Source of the DNA: Synergistaceae bacterium
GTDB lineage: Bacteria; Synergistota; Synergistia; Synergistales; Aminobacteriaceae
DNA length: 64,000 nt
Direction: 5' to 3'
Assembly (NCBI GenBank): GCA_017439345.1
Contig: JAFSJJ010000044.1
Span: 62,001 to 126,000 of the forward strand
Part shown: piece by piece, positions 8,140 to 15,714 of the stretch
Layout: the number at the start of each line of letters is the position of its first letter
Position numbering within the stretch: position 1 is the first letter of the stretch
Notes under the pieces: model-generated
The model's database searches: none
What the model was told of the DNA's origin: nothing
Seen by the model: only the letters and a program-made list of their open reading frames with translations
Translations under genes and position numbers: made by a program

Positions 8140-8368
8140 TATTCTTGCATTTGCAAAGACTCCTGAAGAGAAAAACGAGATTGGGGAGCATTTCCTTATG
8201 TTAAGACAGAAGACAAGAGACAACGATATAGATTTTTCTGATATACCAGAGAAAACAGATATTTCACGTTTCAGACCGTTGAAGCCGTATCTAGACAAGA
8301 TACGCGAACATAATAAAAGAGTTAATGCTGAACTCGAACGCAAAAAACTTGAAGAGAATCAATCATGA
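8120..8368 (+). CDS. BrnA-like antitoxin, copy 2
   Basis: 82 residues from ATG 8120, chosen over an upstream start at 8093 because AAGGAGG (8104-8110) is 9 bases away and the product then aligns with its paralogues (MLMGLGDILAFAKTPEEK). It has NDIDFSDIPEKTD and the helical tail LDKIREHNKRVNAELERKK. The first 20 bases overlap the end of the brnT copy. Copies 1 and 2 share a nearly identical C-terminus, pointing to tandem duplication. Confidence 0.78.
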   Translation: MLMGLGDILAFAKTPEEKNEIGEHFLMLRQKTRDNDIDFSDIPEKTDISRFRPLKPYLDKIREHNKRVNAELERKKLEENQS

Positions 8369-8412
8369 TTGAACATAAGAAGGGAATAATACGTTATGTT
8401 AATGGGGCTTAG
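8365..8412 (+). pseudogene. internally deleted BrnT-like gene reduced to 15 codons
   Basis: An ATG overlapping the antitoxin stop (ATGA, as in copy 2) opens a 15-codon frame, MIEHKKGIIRYVNGA. Its end can be aligned with the tail of the second brnT copy (KKEEFIYAYGTR), and it overlaps the start of the third antitoxin. The simplest reading is a third brnT whose body was deleted between its start and its last codons. The alignment is short, so confidence is moderate. Confidence 0.5.
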
Positions 8413-8641
8413 TGAAGTTCTTGCACTTGCGAGGACTCCGGAAGAACGAGAGGAAATGAAGAAGTCAATATTAAGACTCATGGAAATGCGCGACGAAGAT
8501 ATAGATTTCTCTGACATTCCGCCTATAAAAGATTTTTCACGCTTCAAACCGTTAAAGCCTCGTCTTGATAAAATGCGTGAACATAATAAAAGACTCAAAG
8601 CCGAACGAGAGAAAGCAAACGCAAATAATAACAACGAGTAA
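8396..8641 (+). CDS. BrnA-like antitoxin, copy 3
   Basis: 81 residues: MLMGLSEVLALARTPEEREEMKK, then MRDEDIDFSDIPPIKDF and the tail LDKMREHNKRLKAEREKAN ending in an Asn run. AGAAGGG lies about 10 bases upstream. It is the most divergent of the three copies at the C-terminus. With no intact cognate toxin nearby, these antitoxins could counter a BrnT encoded elsewhere or simply persist. Confidence 0.75.
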   Translation: MLMGLSEVLALARTPEEREEMKKSILRLMEMRDEDIDFSDIPPIKDFSRFKPLKPRLDKMREHNKRLKAEREKANANNNNE

Positions 8642-8716
8642 TTAATTAATTAGCCTGCGTGATATATAATTGCCCTAACTCATTAAATTTTCTCACAAGA
8701 AAGAGAGGGGTAATTT

Positions 8717-10021
8717 ATGCTTTCACGTGAACTTTACGACAACTACACTGCTATTCTACGCGAAGAACTCGTTCCCGCTATGGGCTGCACTGAACCTATA
8801 GCAATCGCATATGCCGCCGCAAAAGCCAGAGCTGCACTCAACGAAGAACTCACAGGGCTGCATGTCTCATGTTCAGGAAATATTATCAAGAACGTCAAAG
8901 GTGTAATCGTCCCGAATTCAGGAAATCAAAAAGGTATAGAAGCTGCTGCAATTCTGGGAGCTGTCGGAGGCAATGAGTCCAAAGAACTCGAAGTCATTGC
9001 AGGTGCTGATGACAACGCAAGAACTCTCACAAGAAAACTTGTATCGCAAAAATTCTGTGATGTCTCACTCGCTGAAGATGTCCCGAATTTATTTATCGAA
9101 GTCCAAGCAATAGGACGCTCGCATAAAGCTCTAGTCAGGATAGAGAATTATCACACTAATATTACGTTGATTAAGCGCGATGAAAATATTTTACTCGAGA
9201 ATAATAATCACGATAATCACGAAATCAAGCAAGAGTCTCATGCTGATAAAAACTTAATGAAGCTCAGTACTATTCTTGATTACGCAAACGAACTTGATAT
9301 TAACGACGTTAAAGAAATCCTTGACCGCCAAATTGAATATAACTCGCGAATCTCTCAAGAAGGCCTCGACAACAAATGGGGAGCCAGAGTCGGCAAAACT
9401 ATTCTCGAGAACTGGGGCAGTGATGTCAGGGCTTGTGCATGTGCAAGGGCAGCAGCAGGTTCTGACGCAAGAATGAGCGGTTGTCCCCTTCCCGTAATAA
9501 TAAATTCAGGCAGCGGAAATCAGGGAATAACAGTAACAATGCCTGTGATTCAATATTCAGAGAGCTGGCACTTATCACGCGAAAAATTATACAGGGCTTT
9601 AGCAGTCAGTAATCTTGTTTCGATTTACATCAAGCACTATATAGGCTCGTTATCTGCATTTTGCGGGGCTGTCAGTGCTGCTTCAGGTGCCGGAGCTGCT
9701 ATAACTTACATGGCCGGAGGAGATTATGCCAGTGTCGGACGCACTATAACGAATACCCTTGCTAATGTCGGAGGCATAGTGTGTGACGGTGCAAAGCCGA
9801 GTTGTGCTGCGAAAATTGCTTCGTCAGTTCATGCTGCTATTCTGGCTCACTATATGAGTATGAGTGATAAAGAATTCAAAGGCGGTGAAGGTTTTGTTGA
9901 GGACGACCCCGAAGAGACGATTAAAAATATGGGCTATATAGGCAAAATCGGCATGAAGGAGACTGACAAAGAAATTTTGAATGTCATGATTAATCGTGTT
10001 GATGTTGATTCGTGTTTGTGA
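8717..10021 (+). CDS. cyuA: L-cysteine desulfidase (UPF0597/CyuA-like)
   Basis: 434 residues, standard length. Cys residues in VPAMGCTEPIAIAYA, MSGCPLPVI and GAKPSCAAK fit the [4Fe-4S]-binding site of the L-serine-dehydratase/cysteine-desulfidase family; GSGNQGITVTMPV is also typical. Known members (CyuA, archaeal CdsB) split cysteine to pyruvate, ammonia and sulfide. The product is cytosolic. GAGAGGGG precedes the ATG. The next gene, an amino-acid/dicarboxylate symporter, is 57 bases on with its own Shine-Dalgarno, so uptake and degradation are probably linked. Serine as substrate cannot be excluded. Confidence 0.82.
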   Translation: MLSRELYDNYTAILREELVPAMGCTEPIAIAYAAAKARAALNEELTGLHVSCSGNIIKNVKGVIVPNSGNQKGIEAAAILGAVGGNESKELEVIAGADDNARTLTRKLVSQKFCDVSLAEDVPNLFIEVQAIGRSHKALVRIENYHTNITLIKRDENILLENNNHDNHEIKQESHADKNLMKLSTILDYANELDINDVKEILDRQIEYNSRISQEGLDNKWGARVGKTILENWGSDVRACACARAAAGSDARMSGCPLPVIINSGSGNQGITVTMPVIQYSESWHLSREKLYRALAVSNLVSIYIKHYIGSLSAFCGAVSAASGAGAAITYMAGGDYASVGRTITNTLANVGGIVCDGAKPSCAAKIASSVHAAILAHYMSMSDKEFKGGEGFVEDDPEETIKNMGYIGKIGMKETDKEILNVMINRVDVDSCL

Positions 10022-10078
10022 TTATAAAGGTGTAAACTTTTCAGCAATAATTTTTTCACAGGAGGTTTTATATTCATC

Positions 10079-11308
10079 ATGAGCAGCAATAATTCTTATA
10101 CTAGTTCTTTACCGTTTAAGCTGGTTGTAGCACTCGTTGCAGGTATTCTTATCGGTCTTGGACTTACGTTAATTGAAGGCAGTTCGTTATGCATGGCGTT
10201 ATTGAATATTATCGTAACGATACGCTATATTTCAGGACAGTTCATTAATTTCTGCGTTCCGTTGATAATCATAGGCTTCATAGCTCCTTCTATAACGCGT
10301 CTGGGCAGCAATGCTTCGAAGATGCTTTTACTTGCTTTGATTCTTGCTTATATCTCGTCAATAGGGGCAGCGTTTGCAGCAACTCTTGCAGGGTATTCGA
10401 TTTTACCGTTCATGAATATCGTCTCAGAAGTCGAGGGCTTAAAGAGTCTTCCTGATGTATTGTTCAAGTTAGCAATTCCTCAGATTATGCCTGTTATCTC
10501 TGCATTGTTTTTATCTATCACAGTAGGACTTGCAGCAGCATGGAACCGCAGCAAATATATTATTAACTTGCTCGAGGAATTCCAGAAAGTAGTATTAAGC
10601 ATAGTAACAAGATTCTTGATTCCTGTCCTGCCCTGGCTGATAGGCACGACTTTTGCAGGACTTGCTTATGAAGGCTCAATCACGAAACAATTTCCGGTCT
10701 TCGTAATGATTATATTGCTCGTTATGGCTGGTCATTATATCTGGCTTGCATTGTTATACTTCATTGCAGGAGTGTATTCAGGCAGAAATCCTATGAACAT
10801 AATCAGACATTACGGACCTGCATACATGACAGCTGTAGGAACTATGTCAAGTGCTGCGACTCTCTCTGTAGCTCTCGAGTGTGCAAGGAAATCTGAGCCG
10901 ACATTACGCGACGACATGGTAAATTTCGGAATTCCGTTATTTGCTAATATTCACCTTTGTGGCTCCGTCATGACAGAAACTTTCTTTGTTATGGCGGTCT
11001 CTAAGATTCTTTACGGAGTTTATCCTTCAGTAGGCAGCATGATTTTATTCTGCTTGTTACTGGGAGTATTTGCTATCGGAGCACCTGGAGTCCCCGGCGG
11101 TACTGTCATGGCTTCTCTTGGCTTGATTACGGGAGTACTTGGCTTCAACGAGGCAGGAACAGCTTTAATGCTGACGATCTTTGCATTACAGGACTCATTC
11201 GGAACAGCCTGCAACGTTACGGGCGATGGAGCTTTGACTCTGATATTAACGGGTTATGCTGAGAAACATAAAATTGAAGCTGAAAATCTCGGCAATATTT
11301 TAGGTTAG
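10079..11308 (+). CDS. dicarboxylate/amino acid:cation symporter (DAACS family)
   Basis: 409 residues with eight or so membrane segments plus re-entrant loops. Seen: a Ser-rich MSSAATLSVAL hairpin (HP1 region), GAPGVPGGTVMASLG (HP2 region) and QDSFGTACNVTGDGAL in the last helix, where family members bind Na+ and substrate. The family imports glutamate, aspartate, serine/threonine or related acids with Na+. AGGAGG precedes the ATG by about 12 bases. Downstream of the desulfidase, a role in cysteine or cystine uptake is plausible but inferred from context only. Confidence 0.85.
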   Translation: MSSNNSYTSSLPFKLVVALVAGILIGLGLTLIEGSSLCMALLNIIVTIRYISGQFINFCVPLIIIGFIAPSITRLGSNASKMLLLALILAYISSIGAAFAATLAGYSILPFMNIVSEVEGLKSLPDVLFKLAIPQIMPVISALFLSITVGLAAAWNRSKYIINLLEEFQKVVLSIVTRFLIPVLPWLIGTTFAGLAYEGSITKQFPVFVMIILLVMAGHYIWLALLYFIAGVYSGRNPMNIIRHYGPAYMTAVGTMSSAATLSVALECARKSEPTLRDDMVNFGIPLFANIHLCGSVMTETFFVMAVSKILYGVYPSVGSMILFCLLLGVFAIGAPGVPGGTVMASLGLITGVLGFNEAGTALMLTIFALQDSFGTACNVTGDGALTLILTGYAEKHKIEAENLGNILG

Positions 11309-11330
11309 AGAATTTATTATTTAATATAAC

Positions 11331-11373
11331 GCGCTGTATTCTTGATTAACTCTCAGGGTACGGCGCATTTTTT
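11331..11373 (+). terminator. terminator after the symporter
   Basis: GCGCTGTA (11331-11338) pairs with TACGGCGC (11359-11366, one G-T pair), followed by T6. It closes the desulfidase-symporter unit. Confidence 0.88.
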
Positions 11374-11682
11374 ATGAATTAATAGGTCAGCAAAGAGCAA
11401 AGTTAAGTCAATAAAAAGCAGTACGACTCAACGAGGTCGACGCAGAAAAGTCAACTTTGACCAAATAGCAATGATAAATATTTATATAATGTAAAAAACT
11501 CTGACTTTGACCAAATGCAAAAAGTAACCCTGAAAAATTAAATTTTTGATGAGATCGACGCACGGACGAAAAAAATACTTTATTGAATTTGCAAGTGTTT
11601 ACAAGTTTAAGTTATGAAACATTGCGTAATTCCTGCAAACGTGTTAAAATTCGCGACATAGTAATTGCAAGGGGTGTTGAGG
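11374..11682. other. AT-rich gene-free stretch upstream of the CRISPR array
   Basis: No convincing coding sequence on either strand. ACTTTGACCAAAT occurs twice in direct orientation (11454-11466 and 11504-11516, 50 bases apart), and GAGRTCGACGCA twice (11433-11444 and 11551-11562). An AT-rich TATATAAT lies near 11483-11490. By position this may be or include the CRISPR leader, since the intact repeats are on this side of the array, but no known leader motif is recognised. Confidence 0.6.
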
Positions 11683-11842
11683 ATTACGAACCTTCCTATA
11701 AGGGATTGAAACCCGTAGGATTAGTGCTTAAATAGAATGAAACCTAATTACGAACCTTCCTATAAGGGATTGAAACGAGCATCATCGACTAAAGAGCAAA
11801 TAAGCCAATCTGATTACGAACCTTCCTATTAGGGATATAGAC
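11683..11842 (+). CRISPR. orphan mini CRISPR array: three repeats, two spacers
   Basis: 30-base repeats at 11683-11712 and 11747-11776 are identical: they begin ATTACGAACCTTCC and end AGGGATTGAAAC. The third, 11813-11842, is degenerate (A to T at its 18th base, and ATAGAC in place of TTGAAAC). Spacers are 34 bases (11713-11746) and 36 bases (11777-11812) and are unlike each other. The ATTGAAAC end is the 5' handle typical of type I-A/I-B/III crRNAs, which sets transcription rightward with the degenerate repeat at the distal end. No cas gene lies within the window. Confidence 0.88.
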
Positions 11843-11866
11843 AAAAAATTCTTATCAGGCTATCAT
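11838..11866 (+). promoter_or_regulatory. probable promoter of the EamA gene, starting at the ATG
   Basis: TAGACA (11838-11843), a 17-base spacer and TATCAT (11861-11866). The -35 box is formed by the last bases of the degenerate CRISPR repeat. The ATG at 11874 is 8 bases after the -10, where transcription would start, and there is no Shine-Dalgarno, so the message is probably leaderless. Confidence 0.55.
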
Positions 11867-11873
11867 TTACAAC

Positions 11874-12725
11874 ATGAAGGATTTATTAAGTTTCATCATT
11901 GCAATGATAATCTTCGGCTCAATCGGAATATTAAGACGCTTTAGCCCCTTGTCTTCTGCTGTAATCGCGTTCTTTCGTGGAGTTCTCGGCTCTCTGTTTC
12001 TGCTAATTCTCGTTAAGCTCACTCATAGACATATCGCAAGACCTGACTCGAAAACTATAATCAAACTTGCACTCAGCGGAGCATTTCTCGGCATTAACTG
12101 GCTGTTTCTGTTCGAGGCTTATAATTTCACCAGCGTCCCTGCTGCTACTCTGTTTTGTTACACGAATCCTGCAATAGTAATTATTCTCTCTGCTGTATTC
12201 CTGAATGAAAAACTCACTGCGAAAAAATTATTATGTCTGTTCTTATCGCTAACTGGCATGGTGTTAATATCCGGAATTCTTGAAAGCGGTCTGCCAAGTC
12301 ATAAAGACATCAAGGGAATATTATGCGCTCTTGGTTCAGCATCGTTATATGCTTCTGTAATAATCATGAATAAAAGAGTTAATAATGTCGAAATTTACGC
12401 AAAAACTATAATTCAGTTAAGTGCGTCGGCTCTGGTCATGCTGCCTTATATTATTTTCACGGGCGAATTTGCTTCAGGAGAATTCAGCATTACTTCACTA
12501 GCATTGTTAATTTACACCGGCATAGTGAACACAGGAATAGCTTACGCGCTTTACTTCGGTTCAATGAGGGGGCTCAGTGCAGGGACAATAGCATTTTTCA
12601 GTTATATTGATCCTGTTACTGCTTTGATTCTTTCGAGCTTGATTTTATCCGAGAGTCTGACTTTTACCGGTCTTGCAGGAGCTTTGTTAATTCTCGCTTC
12701 GTCCATAATCAGCGAACGTTCTTGA
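11874..12725 (+). CDS. EamA/DMT-family transporter
   Basis: 283 residues, about ten membrane helices in two homologous halves (PAATLFCYTNPAIVIILSA in half one; YIDPVTALILSSLILSES in half two), the EamA pattern. It is an inner-membrane exporter or importer of small metabolites; the substrate cannot be told. No Shine-Dalgarno is seen; the ATG follows directly on a promoter-like -10 at the edge of the CRISPR array. It is a single gene; about 70 bases of AT-rich DNA separate it from the esterase. Confidence 0.85.
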   Translation: MKDLLSFIIAMIIFGSIGILRRFSPLSSAVIAFFRGVLGSLFLLILVKLTHRHIARPDSKTIIKLALSGAFLGINWLFLFEAYNFTSVPAATLFCYTNPAIVIILSAVFLNEKLTAKKLLCLFLSLTGMVLISGILESGLPSHKDIKGILCALGSASLYASVIIMNKRVNNVEIYAKTIIQLSASALVMLPYIIFTGEFASGEFSITSLALLIYTGIVNTGIAYALYFGSMRGLSAGTIAFFSYIDPVTALILSSLILSESLTFTGLAGALLILASSIISERS

Positions 12726-12803
12726 CTCGTTGCAAAATTTTTATTTATCACATAATATTTATTTATCCTAATCCTAATAAAATAATGAAAGAAGTTGTGC
12801 TGC

Positions 12804-13622
12804 ATGAAAAAATTATTATTATTACTTGTAGTCCTTGTTATGTTATTAATTCCCGCTGTATCCTGCGCTGAAGTTATTAACGTTCAAATTGACGGCTCTC
12901 ACGGGAAATTAGCGGCCGTTATCCAGAAGCCCGAAGGAAATAATAAATGTGATGTAGTAATGCTTCTTCATGGATTCGCAAGCAATAAAGAATTCGGATT
13001 GATGAAGCTGATTGCTGACGAACTCGAGAAAAATAATACTGCCTCAATAAGATTCGACTTCAACGGACACGGTCAGAGTGAAGGCAGATTTGAAGATATG
13101 ACAGTACTTAACGAGCTAGAAGACGCCAGAAAAGTTTTTGATTACGTCAGAAATCTTGATTACGTTGACGCTGACTCTATATCAATTGCAGGACACTCAC
13201 AGGGCGGAGTCGTTGCAAGCATGTTAGCAGGCGAACTCGGAGCAGATAAAATCAGTAAAGTAGTTCTCTTTGCTCCAGCAGCTGTTTTACGTGATGACGC
13301 TATCAGGGGAACTGCATTCGGCGTAGATTATGACGCGTCAAACCCTCCTGAGACAGTAAAAATTTTCGGTAATTTAAATCTCGGACGTAATTATATTCTG
13401 ACTGCCCAGAAACTGAAAATTTACGAGACCGCAGAGAAATTCACCGGCCCTGTATGTCTTGTTCACGGGACAGGAGACAGGTTAGTGCCTTATACTTACA
13501 GCGAAAGATATAATAAAATTTACGCAAACAGCGAGCTTCATTTACTTGACGGAGTAGATCACGGCTTTAATTCTCACTGGGAAGAAGCAGCAAAAATCGC
13601 CGTTGACTTCCTGATGAGATAA
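12804..13622 (+). CDS. secreted alpha/beta hydrolase, feruloyl/cinnamoyl esterase-like
   Basis: 272 residues from ATG 12804, preferred to the GTG at 12795 because MKKLLLLLVVLVMLLIP is a clean signal sequence (cleavage near VSCA). The fold motifs LLHGFASNK, FDFNGHGQSEG and AGHSQGGVVASML match the Est1E/LJ0536 group of hydroxycinnamoyl esterases; Asp in GTGDRLVP and His in GVDHGFNSH complete the triad. It may release ferulate or similar acids from plant material in the periplasm or outside. The Cys at the signal end could also be lipidated, though the preceding Pro makes a poor lipobox. Confidence 0.8.
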   Translation: MKKLLLLLVVLVMLLIPAVSCAEVINVQIDGSHGKLAAVIQKPEGNNKCDVVMLLHGFASNKEFGLMKLIADELEKNNTASIRFDFNGHGQSEGRFEDMTVLNELEDARKVFDYVRNLDYVDADSISIAGHSQGGVVASMLAGELGADKISKVVLFAPAAVLRDDAIRGTAFGVDYDASNPPETVKIFGNLNLGRNYILTAQKLKIYETAEKFTGPVCLVHGTGDRLVPYTYSERYNKIYANSELHLLDGVDHGFNSHWEEAAKIAVDFLMR

Positions 13623-13654
13623 CAAAATTTATTTTATAAGGAGGAGTTTTCACT

Positions 13655-14005
13655 ATGAAACGAAAACTTTTAGTACTTGTTATGCTTGTTGCAATTTTCG
13701 GAGTCTGTGCAGTGTCGTACGCTGATAATTTTGATTCTAAGTATGTTCGTGAAGAGGCAGCCCGCAGAAATATCAAGCTCATATCAGAACAGCAGGCAAT
13801 GGACATAGCAATAAAACGCTTTGCACCTGATACAGCACACGTTAAAGAGATAGAACTCGACAACGAAGCCGATGATTATCCGAGTCCTAATTCAGAAAAC
13901 TTCAGGCCGGTTTATTCTCTTGAATGCATTGCTAACGGTCAAGAGTACGACTTTGACATTGACGCTGTAACAGGCGAGATACTCAAATTCAAACTTGATA
14001 ACTAA
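13655..14005 (+). CDS. secreted PepSY-domain protein
   Basis: 116 residues with a signal peptide (MKRKLLVLVMLVAIFGVCAVSYA). The mature part has ISEQQAMDIAIKRF and a terminal FDIDAVTGEILKFKLDN, the characteristic end of a PepSY domain, a module thought to inhibit peptidases or act in the envelope. GGAGG precedes the ATG. It lies 32 bases after the esterase and ahead of a terminator, so the two may be co-transcribed. Partner unknown. Confidence 0.8.
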   Translation: MKRKLLVLVMLVAIFGVCAVSYADNFDSKYVREEAARRNIKLISEQQAMDIAIKRFAPDTAHVKEIELDNEADDYPSPNSENFRPVYSLECIANGQEYDFDIDAVTGEILKFKLDN

Positions 14006-14038
14006 TCACTAATTCGTAATTAAACTTTGCTAAACTTT

Positions 14039-14089
14039 TCTCCGTTCGGTTCAATCTAAATCTATATGACTGGACGGGGATATTTTTTA
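14039..14089 (+). terminator. terminator after the PepSY gene
   Basis: TCTCCGTTC (14039-14047) pairs with GGACGGGGA (14072-14080, two G-T pairs) across a long loop, followed by TATTTTTTAT. Confidence 0.75.
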
Positions 14090-14110
14090 TAATTGCAAAT
14101 TAGCGCTCTG

Positions 14111-14116
14111 TATAAT
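14111..14116 (+). promoter_or_regulatory. extended -10 element of the tct operon
   Basis: TGTATAAT at 14109-14116, directly after the PepSY terminator and about 60 bases ahead of the tctC start. A matching -35 is not clear; TG at the extended -10 position may compensate. Confidence 0.5.
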
Positions 14117-14176
14117 AAAATTTATTACATTCCAATTAACATTAATAAATTCACAATGAAAGAGGTTATACTCAAC

Positions 14177-15142
14177 ATGAAGAAGGCTTTTATAGTCATG
14201 CTTGCCCTGGTTCTTGCTATGGGTATCGTTAGTTCATCGTTCGCTGCCGACAAATTCCCGTCGAAGCCCATTCAAATTATATGTCCCGTCAAAGCCGGAG
14301 GAGACACTGACAGAAACACCCGCGCTCTTGCTCAGGCAATGTCAAAAGTTTTAGGCGTTCCCGTTGTTGTCGCAAACGTTGACGGAGGAGCAACAGTTAT
14401 CGGAATGGAGCAGGTTCTCGAGTCTGACCCTGACGGCTACACTTTAATCATCAACGGCACTGATATATTCGTCCCTAAGATGATGGGTACAACTGATGTG
14501 TCTCTTGACTCGTTCAAGACCGTAGGAATTCCATTAATCGATAATACAACGGTGCTTGTTGTTCATAAGGACTCAGGCTATAAAGACCTCCCCGACCTCG
14601 TAGCAAAGTCTGCCGCTGAACCTGACACAATCGAATACGGCGGAAAGATCGGAGCTACTAACCAGATCTGCGGGATTGCAATGAATCGCGAATGGAAAGC
14701 AGCAATGCGCTTCGTAGATGTAGGAAATAATGCTGCGAAAGTTACTGCCCTTCTTGGAAGACAGACGAACGTTATAAATCTTTCGTACTCATTAGCACTT
14801 GATTATTTCAAGACAGGTGAATTTGTTGCGTTATGTTTATTAGGCTCAGAGAAAAATGAATTGATTCCTGACGTTAAGCTCGCTTCAGATTACGGCCTCA
14901 AGAACGTAGACTTCAGCAAATTCTTCTGGGTCGGAGCTCACCCTAATACACCTGATGAAATTATTGATATTCTCGCGGACGCTGTAGAGAAAGCCTCGAA
15001 AGATCCGGAGTTCTTAGCATACTTGAAAGCAAATTTCCTGACACCTGCAACGATGTTAAAGAAGGACGCTCAGGACTACGCAATGAAATTCTACGCTGAC
15101 ACAATGGATATTTACAAGGAAGAGTTCTTAGCAGCTCAGTAA
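14177..15142 (+). CDS. tctC: tripartite tricarboxylate transporter substrate-binding protein
   Basis: 321 residues from ATG 14177, chosen because it begins the signal peptide MKKAFIVMLALVLAMGIVSSSFA and has AAAGAGG-like pairing upstream; the longer frame from 14093 is AT-rich noncoding. The mature part opens FPSKPIQIICPVKAGGDTD, the Bug/TctC motif, followed by DPDGYTLII and later GKIGATNQI. It binds a carboxylate in the periplasm and hands it to TctAB. It is the first gene of tctC-tctB-tctA plus a DapA-family lyase. The ligand is unknown. Confidence 0.9.
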   Translation: MKKAFIVMLALVLAMGIVSSSFAADKFPSKPIQIICPVKAGGDTDRNTRALAQAMSKVLGVPVVVANVDGGATVIGMEQVLESDPDGYTLIINGTDIFVPKMMGTTDVSLDSFKTVGIPLIDNTTVLVVHKDSGYKDLPDLVAKSAAEPDTIEYGGKIGATNQICGIAMNREWKAAMRFVDVGNNAAKVTALLGRQTNVINLSYSLALDYFKTGEFVALCLLGSEKNELIPDVKLASDYGLKNVDFSKFFWVGAHPNTPDEIIDILADAVEKASKDPEFLAYLKANFLTPATMLKKDAQDYAMKFYADTMDIYKEEFLAAQ

Positions 15143-15155
15143 AATATTTTTACGA

Positions 15156-15191
15156 TACCCGGACTAATTAAAACGGTTCGGGTAATTTTTT
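15156..15191 (+). terminator. hairpin with T run between tctC and tctB (attenuator-like)
   Basis: TACCCGGAC (15156-15164) pairs with GTTCGGGTA (15176-15184, one G-T pair), followed by ATTTTTT. In mid-operon it would reduce read-through, letting the binding protein be made in excess of the membrane subunits. Confidence 0.75.
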
Positions 15192-15213
15192 ATTCAGGAG
15201 TGATAATTACTAC

Positions 15214-15696
15214 ATGTCAGAATCTCTCAAAGATAAATTATCAGGTTTAGTGTTTCTAGCGTTCTCGATTTTCATTTACGCAGCTTCATACAGTATCAGG
15301 ACTACAAAGGCTGACTCGTTAGGGCCTCAGTTCTTCCCCCGAATGGTAGCGGTTATAATGGGAATTCTTGCGGTGATTCAGGTTGTTACAGCGTTCACCC
15401 GTAAAGACAAATCTATCAAAGAGTCAGAGTCAAAAGTTTTTGCTATCAACTGGCCGTTAATCTTGAGTATTGCGTTATTGATTGCGTACTGCTATTTCTT
15501 GAAAGAAGTCGGCTTCATAGTCTTAACTACGATATATTTATTCTGTCAGATTTATTTGTTATTCCCTAAAGGCTCATTTGCGAACAAGAAATTATTATTA
15601 ATAAGTGTTATTGCGTCGCTCGTTGTACCTGCGGGAATTTATTATTTATTCTATTACGGCTTTCAGATCTTCCTGCCGGCCGGTATTCTTGGATAA
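15214..15696 (+). CDS. tctB: tripartite tricarboxylate transporter small membrane subunit
   Basis: 160 residues with four hydrophobic helices, the TctB pattern. ADSLGPQFFPRMVAVIMG in the first third is the recognisable family motif. CAGGAG lies about 12 bases before the ATG. It pairs with TctA in the inner membrane. It follows tctC after the attenuator-like hairpin and precedes tctA by 18 bases. Confidence 0.88.
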   Translation: MSESLKDKLSGLVFLAFSIFIYAASYSIRTTKADSLGPQFFPRMVAVIMGILAVIQVVTAFTRKDKSIKESESKVFAINWPLILSIALLIAYCYFLKEVGFIVLTTIYLFCQIYLLFPKGSFANKKLLLISVIASLVVPAGIYYLFYYGFQIFLPAGILG

Positions 15697-15714
15697 AGGG
15701 AGGCTGAATCAATC

